Positions 1 through 13,914 of a DNA stretch of 64,000 nt are shown here, piece by piece (position 1 is the first letter of the stretch; every line of letters starts with the position of its first letter). Source of the DNA: Paralvinella palmiformis (taxonomy: Eukaryota > Annelida > Polychaeta > Terebellida > Alvinellidae). Location: contig JAODUP010001582.1 of NCBI GenBank assembly GCA_025642065.1, forward strand, positions 24,190 through 88,189. The letters run 5' to 3'. The notes under the pieces are model-generated. The model was not told where the DNA came from, did not search any database, and was given only the letters and a program-made list of their open reading frames with translations. Made by a program: the position numbers and the translations under genes.

Positions 1-180
1 TGCCGGCAGATATTAGAAATGCGTCGTCGCTTGAAAGTTTTAAATCTTTCTAAAAAGGTTTTTTACATACATATTATTTGGGGTATTATTATATTACATA
101 TTATTTGTATAGCGCCTTTGAATGGTTCCTGCTAGTAAGGGCGCTTTATTAAATATACATTATTATTATATCACACTGTA
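1..180 (-). repeat. Interspersed repeat copy, cut by the window edge
   Basis: Reverse-complement match to 51025-51290. Shared landmarks are the ccggcagatattagaaatgc block, the tattatttggggtattatta block and the terminal stretch containing agcgcc...ggcgcttta. The ends look like those of a mollusc SINE or small non-autonomous element. No coding potential is seen. The element class is inferred from style only. Confidence 0.6.
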
Positions 181-1658
181 ATATTTATAAATGGGTTGTT
201 TCCTTTCTGAAACTTACCTGTTTGGCCGACTTCTGTTTACATTGTTATAACCGGTTAATACAAAGAACTTGTATTAAGTGTCTGGCTTCATAATCCGGAC
301 GACTTATAGTAGAATCACCAGTACCAATCACGCTATTATTGTCCAGAAATTTAGACATAATAGCAGTTGATGTATGACATTGTGGTCTATTATAGTGTGA
401 TGTGGGACCCAATGCCTCTGACTTCAGCACTCGATGTTTCTGTTGCATCACCCTTATTATATATCAGCCCAGCCTACACCCATTGACTGGTCCAGCTTCA
501 GTATCCCACTAGAAGCCAACACTCCTGTTGTCATATCTATCTGGATCACTGAGGCATATAAGCTCCCACACCATGCCAAGGGATGGACTACGAGAAGAGA
601 TAATCCAGTTACTCGTCTAATAAACAATTAAATCGTTTTCTTCTTGTTGTATAAAAACAATTTTCTAAGAACGATACAACATTTTCTTGTAAATTGATCA
701 AAAGAGAATCCCGATTTTATTATTTCACAAGTAAAATTGATATTAATAAACACATGCCGTAGTACCGAATTATTCATTTAAGCCATGATTCATTCGCTAA
801 CATTTACACATATAAGTTGTTCTTCATATTTAAGGTTATTATGATACAAAATGCCGTTTAAAATTTGACCCAAATTGAGGAAACCTTTTAAACATATTAG
901 ATAAGTGAAAAGGTATTAATAGTAATATCATTAATATTTATATACTGACTATGTTGATGTTATAATTATTATTACACTTGTAATACAATCTTTATAAAAC
1001 ATTTCCTAATCTAAAATGGACGGTATATAATTTATATTCCTTGTATCGATATGATTTGATAATGGTTACCTGATTTATTAAAAATTGGGTAATTTAGTAA
1101 ATAATATAAACAAAGTTTGTCGCAATTGATTTATAATTATTTAAAGAGGGTAGAGTAATATTTTCTATATTGTCTATTAGATATACCTGGTTGTATCTCA
1201 ATATCTTATTCACGAAAAACATCATAAAGCTCTGATGTTGCCATGTAAAATTCAATTCTTAAAAACAAACAACTGTCTTTGGTTAATTCAATTTAATCCT
1301 TATAATTATAGGATGATATCGATAGATTATTGACAAGACAAGATTAGATTGTTTCAGTCAGCCAAAATCTTCAAGCCACCTGGTGAATAAAAACAAATAA
1401 ATAGGCTATTTAGTGCGATTATACAAGGATTTTAATAATAGCATGTACATAGTCCGTAGTGAGATTACAAATATGACTCTTTTCACTCCAATGTATCCGC
1501 TATATCTCCATGAATTCTGATTTACATTTTGAAAAGTACGTTTATTAAACAATGAATTGTGGTTTAAATATATAATATTAGATTAGTGCATTTACTGATG
1601 ATCATGTTTATTAATATCAGTATTACTCGTTTAATTAGTGATATAATTAGGTATATCG

Positions 1659-1728
<70 letters not shown>

Positions 1729-2949
1729 AGTTGGGTTCATAGAACATTATTTTATATAACAGGAACACGTTAAGATTTATTTATTTTCAGCGATATGATG
1801 CATTTATCGTTATGAGTCTGAGTATTGTGTTTATAACGCTTCAATTATTTGTATAATTTAATTTAATATCCGACAAAAATTTAACATTACTCAATATTTG
1901 CTAAACAATTATAAAAGGATAATCTCTATGAAGATCCGAATATAAATAACTTTGATTGAGAAAATGAAATAAGAAGTTAAGGTTATTATCAGCTATTTTA
2001 GGGATTTACGCCAGAAGAGATAAAACCTGTAAACTGAAAAACAATCACTCTCTTAGACATTAATAATAGAATATTTTATGACATTAAGAAGCAGTATTAA
2101 AATCACTTCTGGGACCAATTACTAGTTAACATGATTAACGATGGCTCGTAATTTAAGAAAATCTAGATTGATATTTTATTCTGATGTTGATAATGGTTGA
2201 ATAATTTCAACTTAAGTCGATTTATGATTAATTAAGTGGGCAAATACGGATATGACGATGGACGTACGCGAACACACTCTAATACAACCGATACACAGTA
2301 ACGTTTAGAGGGATTAATATATAGTGGCAATGATAATTAAGTGCAGGCATATTAATATACACAATTCTAAACAGCCACTGATAAATTCATATTACTGTGA
2401 TAGGTAATTCATCTAAACCTTATAGTAAATAATCGTTATATAAAAGCTATTTTAATATCGCCGGATTACGATTAGTCTTTATCTTTATATACTTCCCCTA
2501 AATGTAATCTTTTAATACAAGTATCATGAAATAAAAAATAAAGTATTTTATTATGTTGATACATTTTTATTAAATAATAAAAGGTTTATAGGATATTTCT
2601 ATCAACCACAACATTAAATTTGGGCATAACAGCAACGATAATAGTATTATAACTAGCGCCTTCTTCAAATTGAATCAGATAATTTAGATGCAATAGTGCT
2701 GTTCTACTCAATACTTTGAATGTGCATAATATGATATTGTACTCGGAAATGACACGTAGAGGAAGCTAGTGCAGCTGGAATAAAACGGGTGGTCTATATT
2801 CCATTTTGCGAGTGCGTGTCAGCTGACTCGCAGCACAGTTGTACACTCGTCGTAGATGTTTTTTTCAGAAAGAGGGGTACAGTATATAACAATGCATTGC
2901 CTTAGTTCAGTCGAAACGTGACAAGGGCTTGGATTAAAGCTTTGCATGT

Positions 2950-2950
<1 letters not shown>
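181..2950. other. No gene seen; anonymous AT-rich DNA
   Basis: No convincing open frame or RNA gene was found. Part of it (about 600-990) resembles 20080-20440 in the same orientation, sharing an aacgatacaacatt block and a gtgaaaaggYattaat block. About 2380-2560 weakly resembles 38700-38860. It contains one long (TA)n tract. Confidence 0.5.
1660..1725. repeat. (TA)n microsatellite
   Basis: Uninterrupted alternating AT of about 65 bp. Confidence 0.98.

Positions 2951-2952
<2 letters not shown>

Positions 2953-3007
<55 letters not shown>
2953..3007. repeat. (TA)n microsatellite
   Basis: Alternating TA with a single aaa interruption. It creates a spurious YIYIYI open frame. Confidence 0.97.
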
Positions 3008-3129
3008 AATGAAATCATATATATATTTGCGAATAAGCTATATGTTATTTATTTGATAAAAACACAGCTTACAATTCACCACCTTTTCTATTCCGAATAT
3101 TATCCAATATAGTCTTTAGATTTCTCAAA

Positions 3130-4215
3130 GACATGGGAAAATGCATATAACTGAATTCTACCTAAATGTGAAGATTGTTAATCGTCTTTACAATGAAAAC
3201 AATTTAGACAACTTCAGCATTGTGCTGTTCATAAACATGCCTTCAATACAAGATTCAATCGAAGATCAAAAGCATCCCATTTATCACATGGCTTTAAAGT
3301 CATGTACGCTTGTGGATCATCTGCATAACAATGATTAATGTGGTTTGGCATACGCACAGTAATTATTGTATCCCAAAACAGATCCCTGTGTCACACCAAA
3401 ATGAAGCAGTGGTTGATCTAGTTATGTTTATCCGCGATTTAAAGACACTGAGTTCTGTCGGCGATGTATGACATTACCCAAGTTAATGCCTTTTCCTTAG
3501 ATGCAATATCGCATTAAATATAATAGCTGCATACACGGAAATATTGTTGGTAGTATTTGGGGATGATAAATGATCTTATTCCTGATGATTGGTTTTTTAC
3601 TCATGAAATAATTGCTGAACATAAACGCCAGGATTTCAGCAGAGGTAAATTGTGGAAGATTCCCATTTGAGTAAATTCCCATCAAGTTCTTAGATGATCT
3701 GAAGAGTTTGAACGATATCAATGTGATAATATTTTAACAAAGGGGTCCATAATGATTAATGATAATTTTGGATACTTTGTTATAGGGTTATACATGTTCA
3801 TCAACTGATCCTCAACATTCACTCAGGTATTGAGACGACCTTAGATCCTCCATACATTATTTAATATTTATGCCACGATCATTTGGAATGCAATATATCT
3901 TCATATGCAATTGGGCTTGTCCATATTAATAACCAACTGTACAGGCAGATGATCGCTGAAAGACGTATCTTTGTTGCTACTCAGACAAGGGTCGCCTACA
4001 GAAGGAGCTACTACTATGATGGAGTTCGATTCCTTAGAGATGACTAAATCTAGTATGTAGTCCCCTTTGTGAGTTGCATTACAGACTAGCCGAGTCAATT
4101 CGTGTGATACCAATATCCTGCAAAACCCAAGAACTTCAACATCAGACTTATTATCCACATGGAAATTTACATAATCAGTTATTATGATATCATATGGGAT
4201 AATGCTATCTTAGGT
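3130..4215 (-). mobile_element. Non-LTR retrotransposon (LINE) fragment: endonuclease C-terminus through reverse transcriptase
   Basis: Read on the minus strand, this is one contiguous but frameshifted LINE body truncated at both ends. At 4215-3895 lies the end of an AP-type endonuclease: a DYVNFHVD block (family form GDFNFHV), then THKGDYILDLVIS and the catalytic-type FSDHLPV. At 3720-3497 a linker contains FSNYFMSKK followed by IRNK, as found just upstream of reverse transcriptase. At about 3480-3300 the polymerase is recognisable from SYIADRTQC, GVTQGSVLG and CYADD, the catalytic Asp pair. Order and spacing fit the CR1/Rex1-type LINE layout. Several stops and frame changes show it is dead. 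Plus-strand open frames here are shadows. Confidence 0.75.
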
Positions 4216-4259
4216 AAGTATTTAGACCATTTATCAAAGAATAACGAGTTTCTAAAGCC

Positions 4260-4600
4260 ATTTTGTTTAGAAGGAGGGGGACGATATATAATAGATAATT
4301 TAACCGTAACCTTACCTATATGTATGGTATAATCCTTGTTTTAAAAATGGGTATATTCCTCGGTTGTCTTTGGCTTACTATGATTACTATAATTAAATTC
4401 ATAATCTGAAGGAATCAACACATTTGTGATGAGCTGATCAGTATATATAAACAATTTGCGATATAATATAATCAGCGAGAGGGGTTGCTTTATTTCTCAA
4501 CTGGATTAAACATTCAGACAACATCTCAATAAAAGGATACCAACCTTCTGATTATTATGTAAGGTATCCATTTAATCCAGTTATGAATAATAAAAGTGTA
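4260..4600. other. No gene; contains an imperfect fold-back
   Basis: Positions 4499-4510 (aactggattaaa) and 4535-4541 (ggatacc) are complementary to 4571-4582 and 4563-4569. Nothing else is recognised. Confidence 0.5.
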
Positions 4601-5000
4601 TAGCTCCGTTGTCCTTCCAATAAGAAGAGTAATGTTTTGGTATGATGTGTTGATGAGGCCTCAACGAATTGCACAACGAAAGAGTATTATTAATAAAGCT
4701 AATACTATCTACAGCTATTTTATTTTTTATCGTTGTATTCTAGCATTTATTCGTATTAATAATAACACATAGTGCATAAAAATGAAGTGGCTTAGGCAAG
4801 CAAAGTTCCCTTACTAGCAATGTCTGTTACACATAATCTTTAGTACATTTACTTGAATTTAATAACTGTTACATTGCGTATCAGGTAGCTTTGAGGAATA
4901 TACAAATCATCTAATACTCTCAAACTAGCTTCTTTCCTCAGCGAATTAGAGACGTATAATTCTATGTTATTATTACGCAGATATCATTCTCAGGATATTT
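4600..5000 (-). repeat. Duplicated anonymous segment, inverted copy (family P)
   Basis: Reverse-complement resemblance to 36340-36730 and 53660-54070. Landmarks are aataaagctaatanTatctacag, the attattacgcagatRt block and a ttagcaatgt block, all in the same order. No coding content was found; it is probably spacer DNA carried with a larger duplication. Confidence 0.5.
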
Positions 5001-7035
5001 ATAGCATTGTTCGTTCTGTCTGATTTAAAATAATATTTACTTCTAATTTTGATTCAGTAAGGAGTTATGTAAATCATTAAAATTATAATACTGTATTTTT
5101 ATTACAAGTTTTTCTAATGATGACCATCTCTTGTGAGATGATTAACATGAGATATATAGATTAATTGTATCCTGTCCCTTTATTATCGTATGATCAAATA
5201 GTAGCATGTGTGTCTATATTATCGCTCTATATTACAGTTACAGTTTTTAAGCCTGTCAGTAATTATAATCATTGACCTTTGACTTTTCTTTCAGGTCGAC
5301 CATTATAAGACTCATTTCCCGCTAATTTGCTGAAAGGTGGCAGTTGACAGAAATGAGAATTTGTAATTAGCCTTCAGGACAACACGTGATACAATTGTAA
5401 GAACTTCGGTATTTTAGACGTACCTGGAAGGAATTACAGCGGTTGGCTATTGCTTTTATGAAGTCAAAGAAATCAACTCCGTATGAATTTTATTTTCGTA
5501 ATGTGAGTTTTTGTAGTCTGGAACAGATGCTGAGATCAATGTCGACTGGCAATTGAATTAAAAACCAACATGAATAAGTTCTGAAACATTAATTGTCTGC
5601 TGAGAAGTAAACAAAACGCGGTTATTTCGCGGATATTTTCGGTAAATCTGTCGGTTGATATTCGGTTTACAGGACAAAGAGTCCGTGTTACTTAATCTAA
5701 TCAGGATATTACTCTTGAATATGATAACACCTCTGTGACTTTGACATATTCTAGAAAATTAAGTCTTTAAATATACTATTTCTGGTATTTATATTCCTTG
5801 AAGCGTTTGCTATACTCCGTCAAGTATCCCGTTATATATTTAGATCTGGGCAGGGTTTATTTTTACGATTGTAAATAATTGGGTTACGATCATGGAACAA
5901 ATCGCTTAATATATAGTAATTAGTATAATTACATAAATGCATAACTTTAGGGAAGATAAAAAATAAATAGATGAGTGTTCAATAAGTTATGAACATAAAG
6001 GTATGAGGATTAACTGTTATGTTTGGGTAAATCATTGTTTTTACTCAGAATTGATGGAAACATTTCATTATGGTCCTGTAATAATCATTTATGCAATATT
6101 AATACTTTGCTTTTAAATAATTAATACTTTGCTTATTAATTGGACCACTTCCTTATGTAGGTTTAGTGTACGCCACATAAGTTTGTCACGTGTTCAATTA
6201 AAAGCTGCTAGGCTGGCTGACACACCGTGTACCTATAAAGGATTAAACTTTGTAGATATATTAGCTTATCATTTAACAACAAGAACTTGATGTTTATTGT
6301 AACGAATAGCATAAAATGATTAACTTGTATGTGCTACCTATTCTTATTCATACATAGTTCCGCTTACTTTAGGAAAGAAAGCATTTGTCTTCTTCGAATA
6401 GCGGCTCGTTTGGGCTACACAAGGAGAGGAGTTGCCAAGACATATTATCATTGTTTGGCATTCATTTATATATGATATATAGATCTGTGAAGGTGTAGGT
6501 TTATGTAGGCTTAGGTTTATATACGTTTAATTTCACTTATGAATATATATATATATTAGTTATATTCGCATTTGGGTTGATTCATGTTTGTGTTCATTCA
6601 CGGATTTATAGATTTAACTATTTGTAGATTCTTGTATGCGTAGATTAATGGAAGTTTAGATTATGGAGATTGTTTGCCTTGCTGGTCTGTGCAAATGGCA
6701 TCATGAATATATATATATATATATATATATTATAAAACAAACACACACACACATACACACACCGTCATTTTAAAGTTGTTTATTCGTCTGATCGAGAAAA
6801 AGTGCTAACACAGTTTCATGATTGACAAACATAGTAAAATTAATATTAAAATTAAAGCTTTCTTTATCTGTTCAAATAACGTATGTCCTTATTTTTCAAG
6901 ACATCTGCCTTTGACGTATCAATTGGCACCCAAAGATAGGCCTAGCATTAAGAGATTGACAGTTATGTGTCCTGTAGGAATGGTTGTCACGTGATAAATT
7001 AGACAGGAAATGGACTCCGAGCGTTTTGTGGCGTT
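5000..7035. other. No gene seen
   Basis: AT-rich with scattered stops in all frames. At 6090-6140 the string ttaatactttgctt occurs twice in tandem. A 5'-flank-like block (agattgacagttRtgtgtc, about 6950-6985) resembles the region upstream of the sulfotransferase-like copies and leads into the pseudogene starting near 7040. Confidence 0.5.
6707..6762. repeat. (TA)n followed by (CA)n microsatellite
   Basis: TA tract at 6707-6733, then a CA tract at about 6740-6762. Confidence 0.95.
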
Positions 7036-7039
7036 ATTT

Positions 7040-7860
7040 AATCTCTAGATGGAACCAATCATTCACACGGTACCAAATGGAAACCAAACGTTACAACGAC
7101 CTTCAGATGAAGAAAGGTCAAAACTGATTGCCTACGTCATAAAGTATTAATACAGCAAGTCAATGTCAAATAAGAGTAATTCATTATCAATAAAGGTTAG
7201 AGGGTTTTGACGGTTTTGTTCGCTATGTATTTTTAGTACATCCCCAGGTGATCTATCTAGGCTACCTAGCCGCCATATTGTAGATATATTACCTGGACAA
7301 ACCATCCGAGGATATCAATATAGCGCTATATTAGCTATCTACCTGTCACTCTAATGTATTATCAATATTTGTGGATTATGTTAATGAGATGTTGATACTA
7401 CCTGGCCAACCTCTATGGCGTAAAACAAAACGAATAAGGTCAAAGTGAATCATATCAATTGACTCTTGTGTTGATTCAAGAAGGTCGCGGTTATGGTCAT
7501 CTATTTTAACATTTCATCACCAACAACACTATTCCGGAAGACGTTTATCACGTATCGTATAGCGTTTGACGCCACACCAATCGTGGAATGTTTGACGTCA
7601 TTAGACGTTCGACGTCGTAATAAAATGAAAATTGTTAAATTAGCCAGAAATAACCATACACATGACCTTTGTCTTCAGAACGATAATAGGATAAAGATAT
7701 GTTATAGTAATAGCTGCTTATTGAGATAAAGTAACCTATTTGTGATGTGTGACACTGTCGTTAGATATTCCATAAATATTCAACTTTACATACTCGTGAT
7801 ATCGATAAAAACACAAAATTTTAAAATCTATCTTATTGAGGTTACAACTTCACGATGAGT
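7040..7860 (+). pseudogene. Carbohydrate-sulfotransferase-like pseudogene, copy 1
   Basis: Broken plus-strand copy of the 315-residue protein encoded at 41421-42368. The N-terminal part near 7048-7150 reads MEPIIHTVPNG then RPSDEERSKLIAY, matching residues from about 32 onward. A middle block (7290-7445) matches the part around the LSTCHSNILS and TKRTRSK segments. At 7493-7729 an open stretch reads KMKIVKLARNNHTHDLC, matching KVKIVQLTGINHTRDLC, and the C-terminus can be followed past a stop to about 7850. Stops, frameshifts and missing sequence, including most of the N-terminal membrane segment, show that no full protein is made. It is one member of a local duplicated family. Confidence 0.7.
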
Positions 7861-9620
7861 TTGCCTCTACTCATTGTCTCGAGGAATTAAATACTTATTA
7901 TTGTTTAATATATGGCACATCTGTTTGTTTTTATTATTATTAGAAGATGATGAAAAAGCGAAACATCAGAGGAAGATCCAGATACACACATATATATTAT
8001 AATAGGATATACACAGAGGCGCGCACACAAATTTCTTTTTGGGAATTTTCCTGTTTCTCTTCTGTTTTTCGTTCTGCTCATAAACCAGTATTTGTTCGTA
8101 AATAATTGGTGTTATACATGTCAACATGTCAATATTTAAATTTCGAATTTTTTCAATGTCTGATCTCAACGAAAAGGTACACAAATTCGTTCCAATGGGC
8201 TAAAATAGGATATCACGCTATACATGCATATGATTTGGTCATTTCTATGACCTCCTGTTATTTTCAAGTCTACATATTGACCCCGAAATAGAAGACATTC
8301 TATATAGGATAAGCTGCTGTATAGTTGTTATCTGTCAACATTACAGCATTATGTTACTAGCTGGGAATATTTGATAACATGATATATAACCTAAAGTTAT
8401 GATAATACGATAATATGTGATGATGCGATCATTTATGGTAATGTAGTGAAATATGATATGAAATGGAAATTTATTGACACGAAGAAGGTAAATAGTAATT
8501 TTAATCTATAAAATAATCAATATATAACAAGTTGGCTTGATTTATTAGAATATTCAACTTTTCTGGAAGTCCAGAAACAACTAACCAACTTAGTTTTATT
8601 GCTTATCGTGTAAATGGTAAAGTGTTTGCTCTTGTATTCAATTATTAAATGTCTACGCAAGATTTGAATATTCTAATATATGTTGTGTATATACCATACA
8701 ACGTTAACTCTGTCGGAATATACGTAAAACAGCTGTTGTCACTAACAACTAGTTCGTTGAGTTTTCAGTGAATTATGTTAGTAACTTTATTTTAACTCTT
8801 TCTATGCCGAACAGTAGTATATTTTGCATAACATTTTAGACTTAAAAACAAAGAACCACCGTACCTTATTTCTAAAAAATATGTTATGTAAAATATATTA
8901 TGAGATGTATTATCTGTATATATCTTTGTAATATCAGTCAAATTCAGTAATTTGCTTATATTTTGTCACGAAAATGCTCTAAGCACAGTTTCCAATTCTC
9001 ATCTATATTAACTAATATCAAACCATTAAAGTCGTTGTCCTTATTCCATAAAATTGAACTGTATGTAATATGTATATAATCTAAATTAACATTGGATGAA
9101 TCCAGAAAACAAAAGATGAAATATTTTAGAATTGTGTAAAGAGGATCTTTTTTATATCACAATGTTCAGTTATTTTAAATATATCTCTTATTCTAATGAA
9201 GCGAAGCATATAAATTATCTCTTGCCTTCAGAGAGTTGGAAGATGGAATTATATGATTATTATTGGTCAAGAATAAAATTACGAATAAAATGTGAAGGAT
9301 AGGGAAACTTATAAGTCTAGTAGTAATAGAAATAGAAGTATAACCAACAAACTGATCGGTTTTATTTCTCGATGACTGACAGTTTATCATGGAAACAATG
9401 TCATTGATTGACGTGATAATCCTTCATTTGACATAGGCTGAAGAGGGAGTTGAACGGTGGTACGTATACTTTCTTTGGGTGGGCAAATGTCTGTTGATGT
9501 TTTGTCCCGGTAGAGGATGTTGTGACAATATGTCCTTAAACCACACTGCTAAGCTCTGTCAGAGATAGAGGTTTTGTGTTATATTTCCTCTTGTTTTTGT
9601 TTTAGCTCATTCTTCTTCTA
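7860..9620. other. No gene seen
   Basis: AT-rich with short chance open frames only. No repeat tract or transposon motif was recognised. Confidence 0.5.
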
Positions 9621-9629
9621 ATATTCGAT

Positions 9630-10170
9630 ATCACAGGGGGTCAGTAACGAAATGACTCATAGGGTATATTGGATCTGTATGCTTGTGAGATATTAGACCA
9701 CCCAGAAAATATCATAAAGCATATTATGCTGCTGCTGAAAAGCTAAGTTTTCTGTCATTGAGATTGTATGTTTCCATGTCTGGGCATTCTAAGAAAACGT
9801 GATCTAGAGCTGTATATTCCGTGCACTATTTGCATCTATGAAGTGAAGCCTTCAGATGTTTGGCCTGAGAATCCAGCATTTAAAGGATTGTAGTAGACAC
9901 AGCACGCTCTTAAACTATCATAAGTACCCCTGACTCAGAAATAAAACATACTATAGCATCTCTAGCGGTGACATTGGGCACAGCTGGTGTGTTTGATGTT
10001 TTATATATAACAACTTTAGTTGCATACACATTTCACCTTAGTAGTATGTGAAAATATAATTATCCTTCGTTAGTTAAGATACATCCATTCTGTACTGTGA
10101 TATTCAAGCCTAATTCTAGCCTGCTTGGCATAAGCAATATTGAATCATATTATTATAACAATGCTGTTTA
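9630..10170 (-). mobile_element. LINE 3'-ORF fragment (reverse-transcriptase tail with zinc-finger-like end)
   Basis: On the minus strand, 10130-10060 reads AKQARIRLEYHS, and further down 9860-9750 reads AKHLKASLHRCK followed by CTEYTALDHVFLECPDME. The CxxC...H...C pattern followed by CP is the usual C-terminal zinc-finger region of LINE polymerases, and the ARIRL block lies upstream of it in many of them. Frames are broken. A second fragment of the same element lies at 33300-33500. Confidence 0.5.
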
Positions 10171-11462
10171 TATTGGAGATTTTAGGTTTGGTTTGAAGAT
10201 GTTAATATATGATTTTAACCACGCCGAAGTTTTTACGCCATAATGATTTGCTTTAGCGTAGATGTCAGTTTTCTAATAGCAATAAAGCCAACAGTATACT
10301 CCTTTTATTATCGCACAGTTTTTACATGTAACATAAGTTAGAGGGAAGCTCCTTAATCATTTGTCTGCACGTTTGTCAGGTTGTCTGTTGTCTGTTTGAC
10401 AGAAATGTAAATATATATGTGATTGAGATGAGATACAACACTATCATAGCATTTATATTTTCTATAAATGTTATAACTACAAGCTAAGACAGTTCATATT
10501 ATGGCTACTTACGTCAGATAATACTGAGAATATTTATATAGAACCAATTCTCTTATATTCAATTATATATATCTTTTTCTGTTTTCAAAATGTTTTATTT
10601 GTTCATAGTTTTTATGTTCCATTTTTACATAATGACGTCGATGTCGTGTTACGATTACTACAAAAATGAGAAATTCAACGGAATATTTAGATGTCAATTA
10701 CAAAAACTTTATTTCCGCAAAATGTATTTCTTTGTTAAAGAGAAAATATCTGTACATTATAAAATGGAAAATGTTTGAAGAAACCTGAAAACTGTGGAAA
10801 ACTGTTCAATATCATTTCTATAGACTCTACTACCTAAGATAAGTAATCATCCAATAATGGTTATCCTTATTATTCTATAATAATAAGTCATGACCAAAAC
10901 ACTCGACAATGACACAAAGTTATTTGTGATATTTTGATTTCACAAATTTATTCAACGCTAGATGATGTTACCAAATTTGTCTGTAACATATTAAGATAAA
11001 TGTACAATATTATTGATATGATTAATATTCAGAAGGATAACAAAAGAATAAGCTTCTCTCTATCAGATCTCTAAAGGCTGATGAAATGTGATTATACTCC
11101 AAAAATAAATGATATGGATAAAAAATGTGAAATGAGAAGTATTGTCTATTGTCTAATTATTGATGTCTATATATTGATTGGTTATCACTTAATTATAATA
11201 GCCATATGATAACAATGACATTTGGCTGTCACCTATAATGATATACATCATAAAAGGTAAATTCCAGACTACAAATAATGACCTATTATACACTGTTGAC
11301 AGAACATCTGACATTGTCATTCATTGTGACATCTCTATTAAGGTTACCCCATGAAGTGGTTACATAACAAGCCGTAATCATCGAATGCCCCGGATGCAAA
11401 ACACGTTTATGTACAATTTACTTCTTATTCATATACTTTACTAATAGATCGAACAATGGTGA

Positions 11463-11490
11463 ACACACACACACACACACACACACACAA
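11463..11490. repeat. (CA)n microsatellite
   Basis: About 28 bp of uninterrupted CA. Confidence 0.97.
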
Positions 11491-11557
11491 GCAATGAGTG
11501 TGGACATTAATGTGTGGTGCAATTTATAATAATTGATGTACATTATCATATGATAGA

Positions 11558-11623
11558 GTAGAATGAGTGACATGGTATAGTAGAACGGGTCACATGATAT
11601 AGTATAACGAGTCACATGATAAG
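11558..11623. repeat. 22-bp degenerate tandem repeat, three copies
   Basis: Units start at 11558, 11580 and 11602, with a consensus containing gtagaacgRgtcacatgata. A weak fourth half-unit follows. Confidence 0.7.
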
Positions 11624-12218
11624 AGTAGATTGAATCAAACACTAATACATCCATGATACTGTTATCAACTTTCAATATTTGTTCTACTCTTTAGCCCATG
11701 GAAATAAAAAATATATATTAAGCAATAGATTTAATTATATCTTATATACTTGCCTGAAACACTATCTCAGAACATCTTTGTGGTTACGCCATGTATTTTT
11801 GCTATGTGCTTCTCTTATATGAAGACTATCACAAAAATAAGTGCTTTGTCATGCAATATCACAACAAATAATATGTAAAATATAATGTTTATATTAATAC
11901 TAATATTTACTTTGTGTGAAGTTGTTACTGTATTAGACTTCGGTCAACAGTGTAACACTAAGGCTAGCTATGAAGGTATGTCGATAGAAAATTAAAAATA
12001 GACAACTAGTAAATATACTCTCTCTACGGAAAACGAGCTTCTTCATATTTAAGATTAAAGCCATGTTATGTCAGCCATTTTTTATGGTACCTATTTATAG
12101 AATGGGAATATTCCGCTTTGTATTCTCTTATATTCTGTTATATTAAAAATAGGAGAATGAATGTTTTCATAGTTATGATAAACGGGCTTTTGTAACAATA
12201 TGTCAGTGATCCTGATTC

Positions 12219-12254
<36 letters not shown>
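12219..12254. repeat. (AAT)n microsatellite
   Basis: About 12 trinucleotide units. Confidence 0.97.
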
Positions 12255-12255
<1 letters not shown>

Positions 12256-12628
12256 TTTAAAAAATCATACAATCTAGTGTATTATGTAATTTTAGTAAGT
12301 TGTCTAATATAATTTTGGTCATAGAGCTCATTTCATCACATAACTAGAAGGACATTGTTCAGATATTTACCTGCTCTATTAACTATTATGCGAGAAGTTT
12401 CAACCGAAACAGTCAGTTTCGTGGATCTTTATTCTTAAATGAATTAATTATTGCATTAAACTATTCGACAGCTATGGACGATTAATTACATTAAATAAGA
12501 CTATTAATATTCTTAGTGATCCACCTTATTATGCCATTACTTACAGGTTCCGAACCGAGTGTGTTGTCATTTTAAATCCGCTTACACTACTTTCTGTAGC
12601 ACAAGATTATATAAAACATACATTATGT

Positions 12629-12631
<3 letters not shown>

Positions 12632-12692
<61 letters not shown>
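12632..12692. repeat. (TA)n microsatellite
   Basis: About 60 bp of pure alternating TA. Confidence 0.98.
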
Positions 12693-12695
<3 letters not shown>

Positions 12696-13374
12696 GTCAT
12701 ATAGGGTTATGTGATTTATTAAATACTAGGTCATATGATCTTATCCCTGTGCCATATTGTCAGCAAATATGAAAAGTAACGCCATTATATTGTCAGTATC
12801 AGTAATATTTACTGACCATAAAGATAACTGAAATACATTTAGAGTCATAAATGGGTTACGTGAGGTAATTAGCTTTACCGTTGTAACGGCTTCTATTTTA
12901 TCACGGCCATATATAAAGCTTACATACATTTTACTATTTTTCGTCCTAGTTGGTTAATGTTAGAGCATGAAATAAATGCCGATGTGGAATTAGTCTGATC
13001 ACAGTCATAGACAAGCCAACACATAAAGTGGTATTATCGTGATTGTCATGTGTGATGATGACCTGACAGGTAAACAGGCCATTAAGCATTATACAGATGT
13101 TATCATTAGTGCCTACGTGACGATATGATCTTTCTTGGCCTTTGTGTTAATGATCATAACAATGATTAATGTTGACGTTGATACTCGTATTGTGATACTA
13201 ATAACGATAATATATTTTCTTTATATCAGTCATATAAATGTTGATTAGCAGACCAACGAAAGGAATATAAACAACTTTTATTTCGGGTGAAGGTTATAAT
13301 TGTCTCTTTCTGTTTACTTTGATGGCTAATGTTATATTTGCATTGTTCAGAGTAAAGTTATAACATGAAACACA

Positions 13375-13459
13375 TGTGTGTGTGTCTGGGCGCGTGTGCA
13401 TGTGTTTGTGTATTGTGTATGCTTGTGTCTGTCTGTGTGTGTGTTTGTGTATACGTGTG

Positions 13460-13500
<41 letters not shown>
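13375..13500. repeat. (GT)n-rich tract
   Basis: Interrupted GT from 13375, becoming pure GT at 13463-13500. Another interrupted GT patch lies at 13679-13722. Confidence 0.95.
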
Positions 13501-13502
<2 letters not shown>

Positions 13503-13914
13503 TCTGCTCATGTTAGCATTAATTACTGTCGTTTTTATGCCATTTACATAATTACAAAGATATTTATTATATATTATAATAATCAGTTTATATTTATGAC
13601 GATAAACAACTTATACACTTTCAAAGCTACAGTTCAGGGGTCTCGCACAATAATCAGAAATATATACATTAAAAATATGTGTGTGTATGTGTCTGTATGT
13701 GTTTGTTTGTGTTTGTGTGTGTGCGTCTATATTTGTAAATGTGTTCATACATTTGTTTCCAATGTATGGCATATTTATATTCCAGTTTCTGTAACTGTGT
13801 ACTGATATCAGTTCGGAAATTAAATAGGTGATCTTTAGTAACAATTCCGGCGACATTTATAACATGGAAATGTAGAGGTATTAAGCAGTGATAAATAGTT
13901 AATTAATGAAGACA

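Larger units (their letters stand above)
10170..13910. other. No gene seen; simple repeats
   Basis: Contains (CA)n, a short 22-bp tandem, (AAT)n, (TA)n and (GT)n tracts listed separately. A 62-residue frame at 10590-10778 starts with a hydrophobic segment but has no recognisable domain; I treat it as chance. Confidence 0.5.

Noticed and set aside
3497..3721. Independent 74-codon gene
   Set aside because: It is the pre-polymerase linker of the LINE at 3130-4215.
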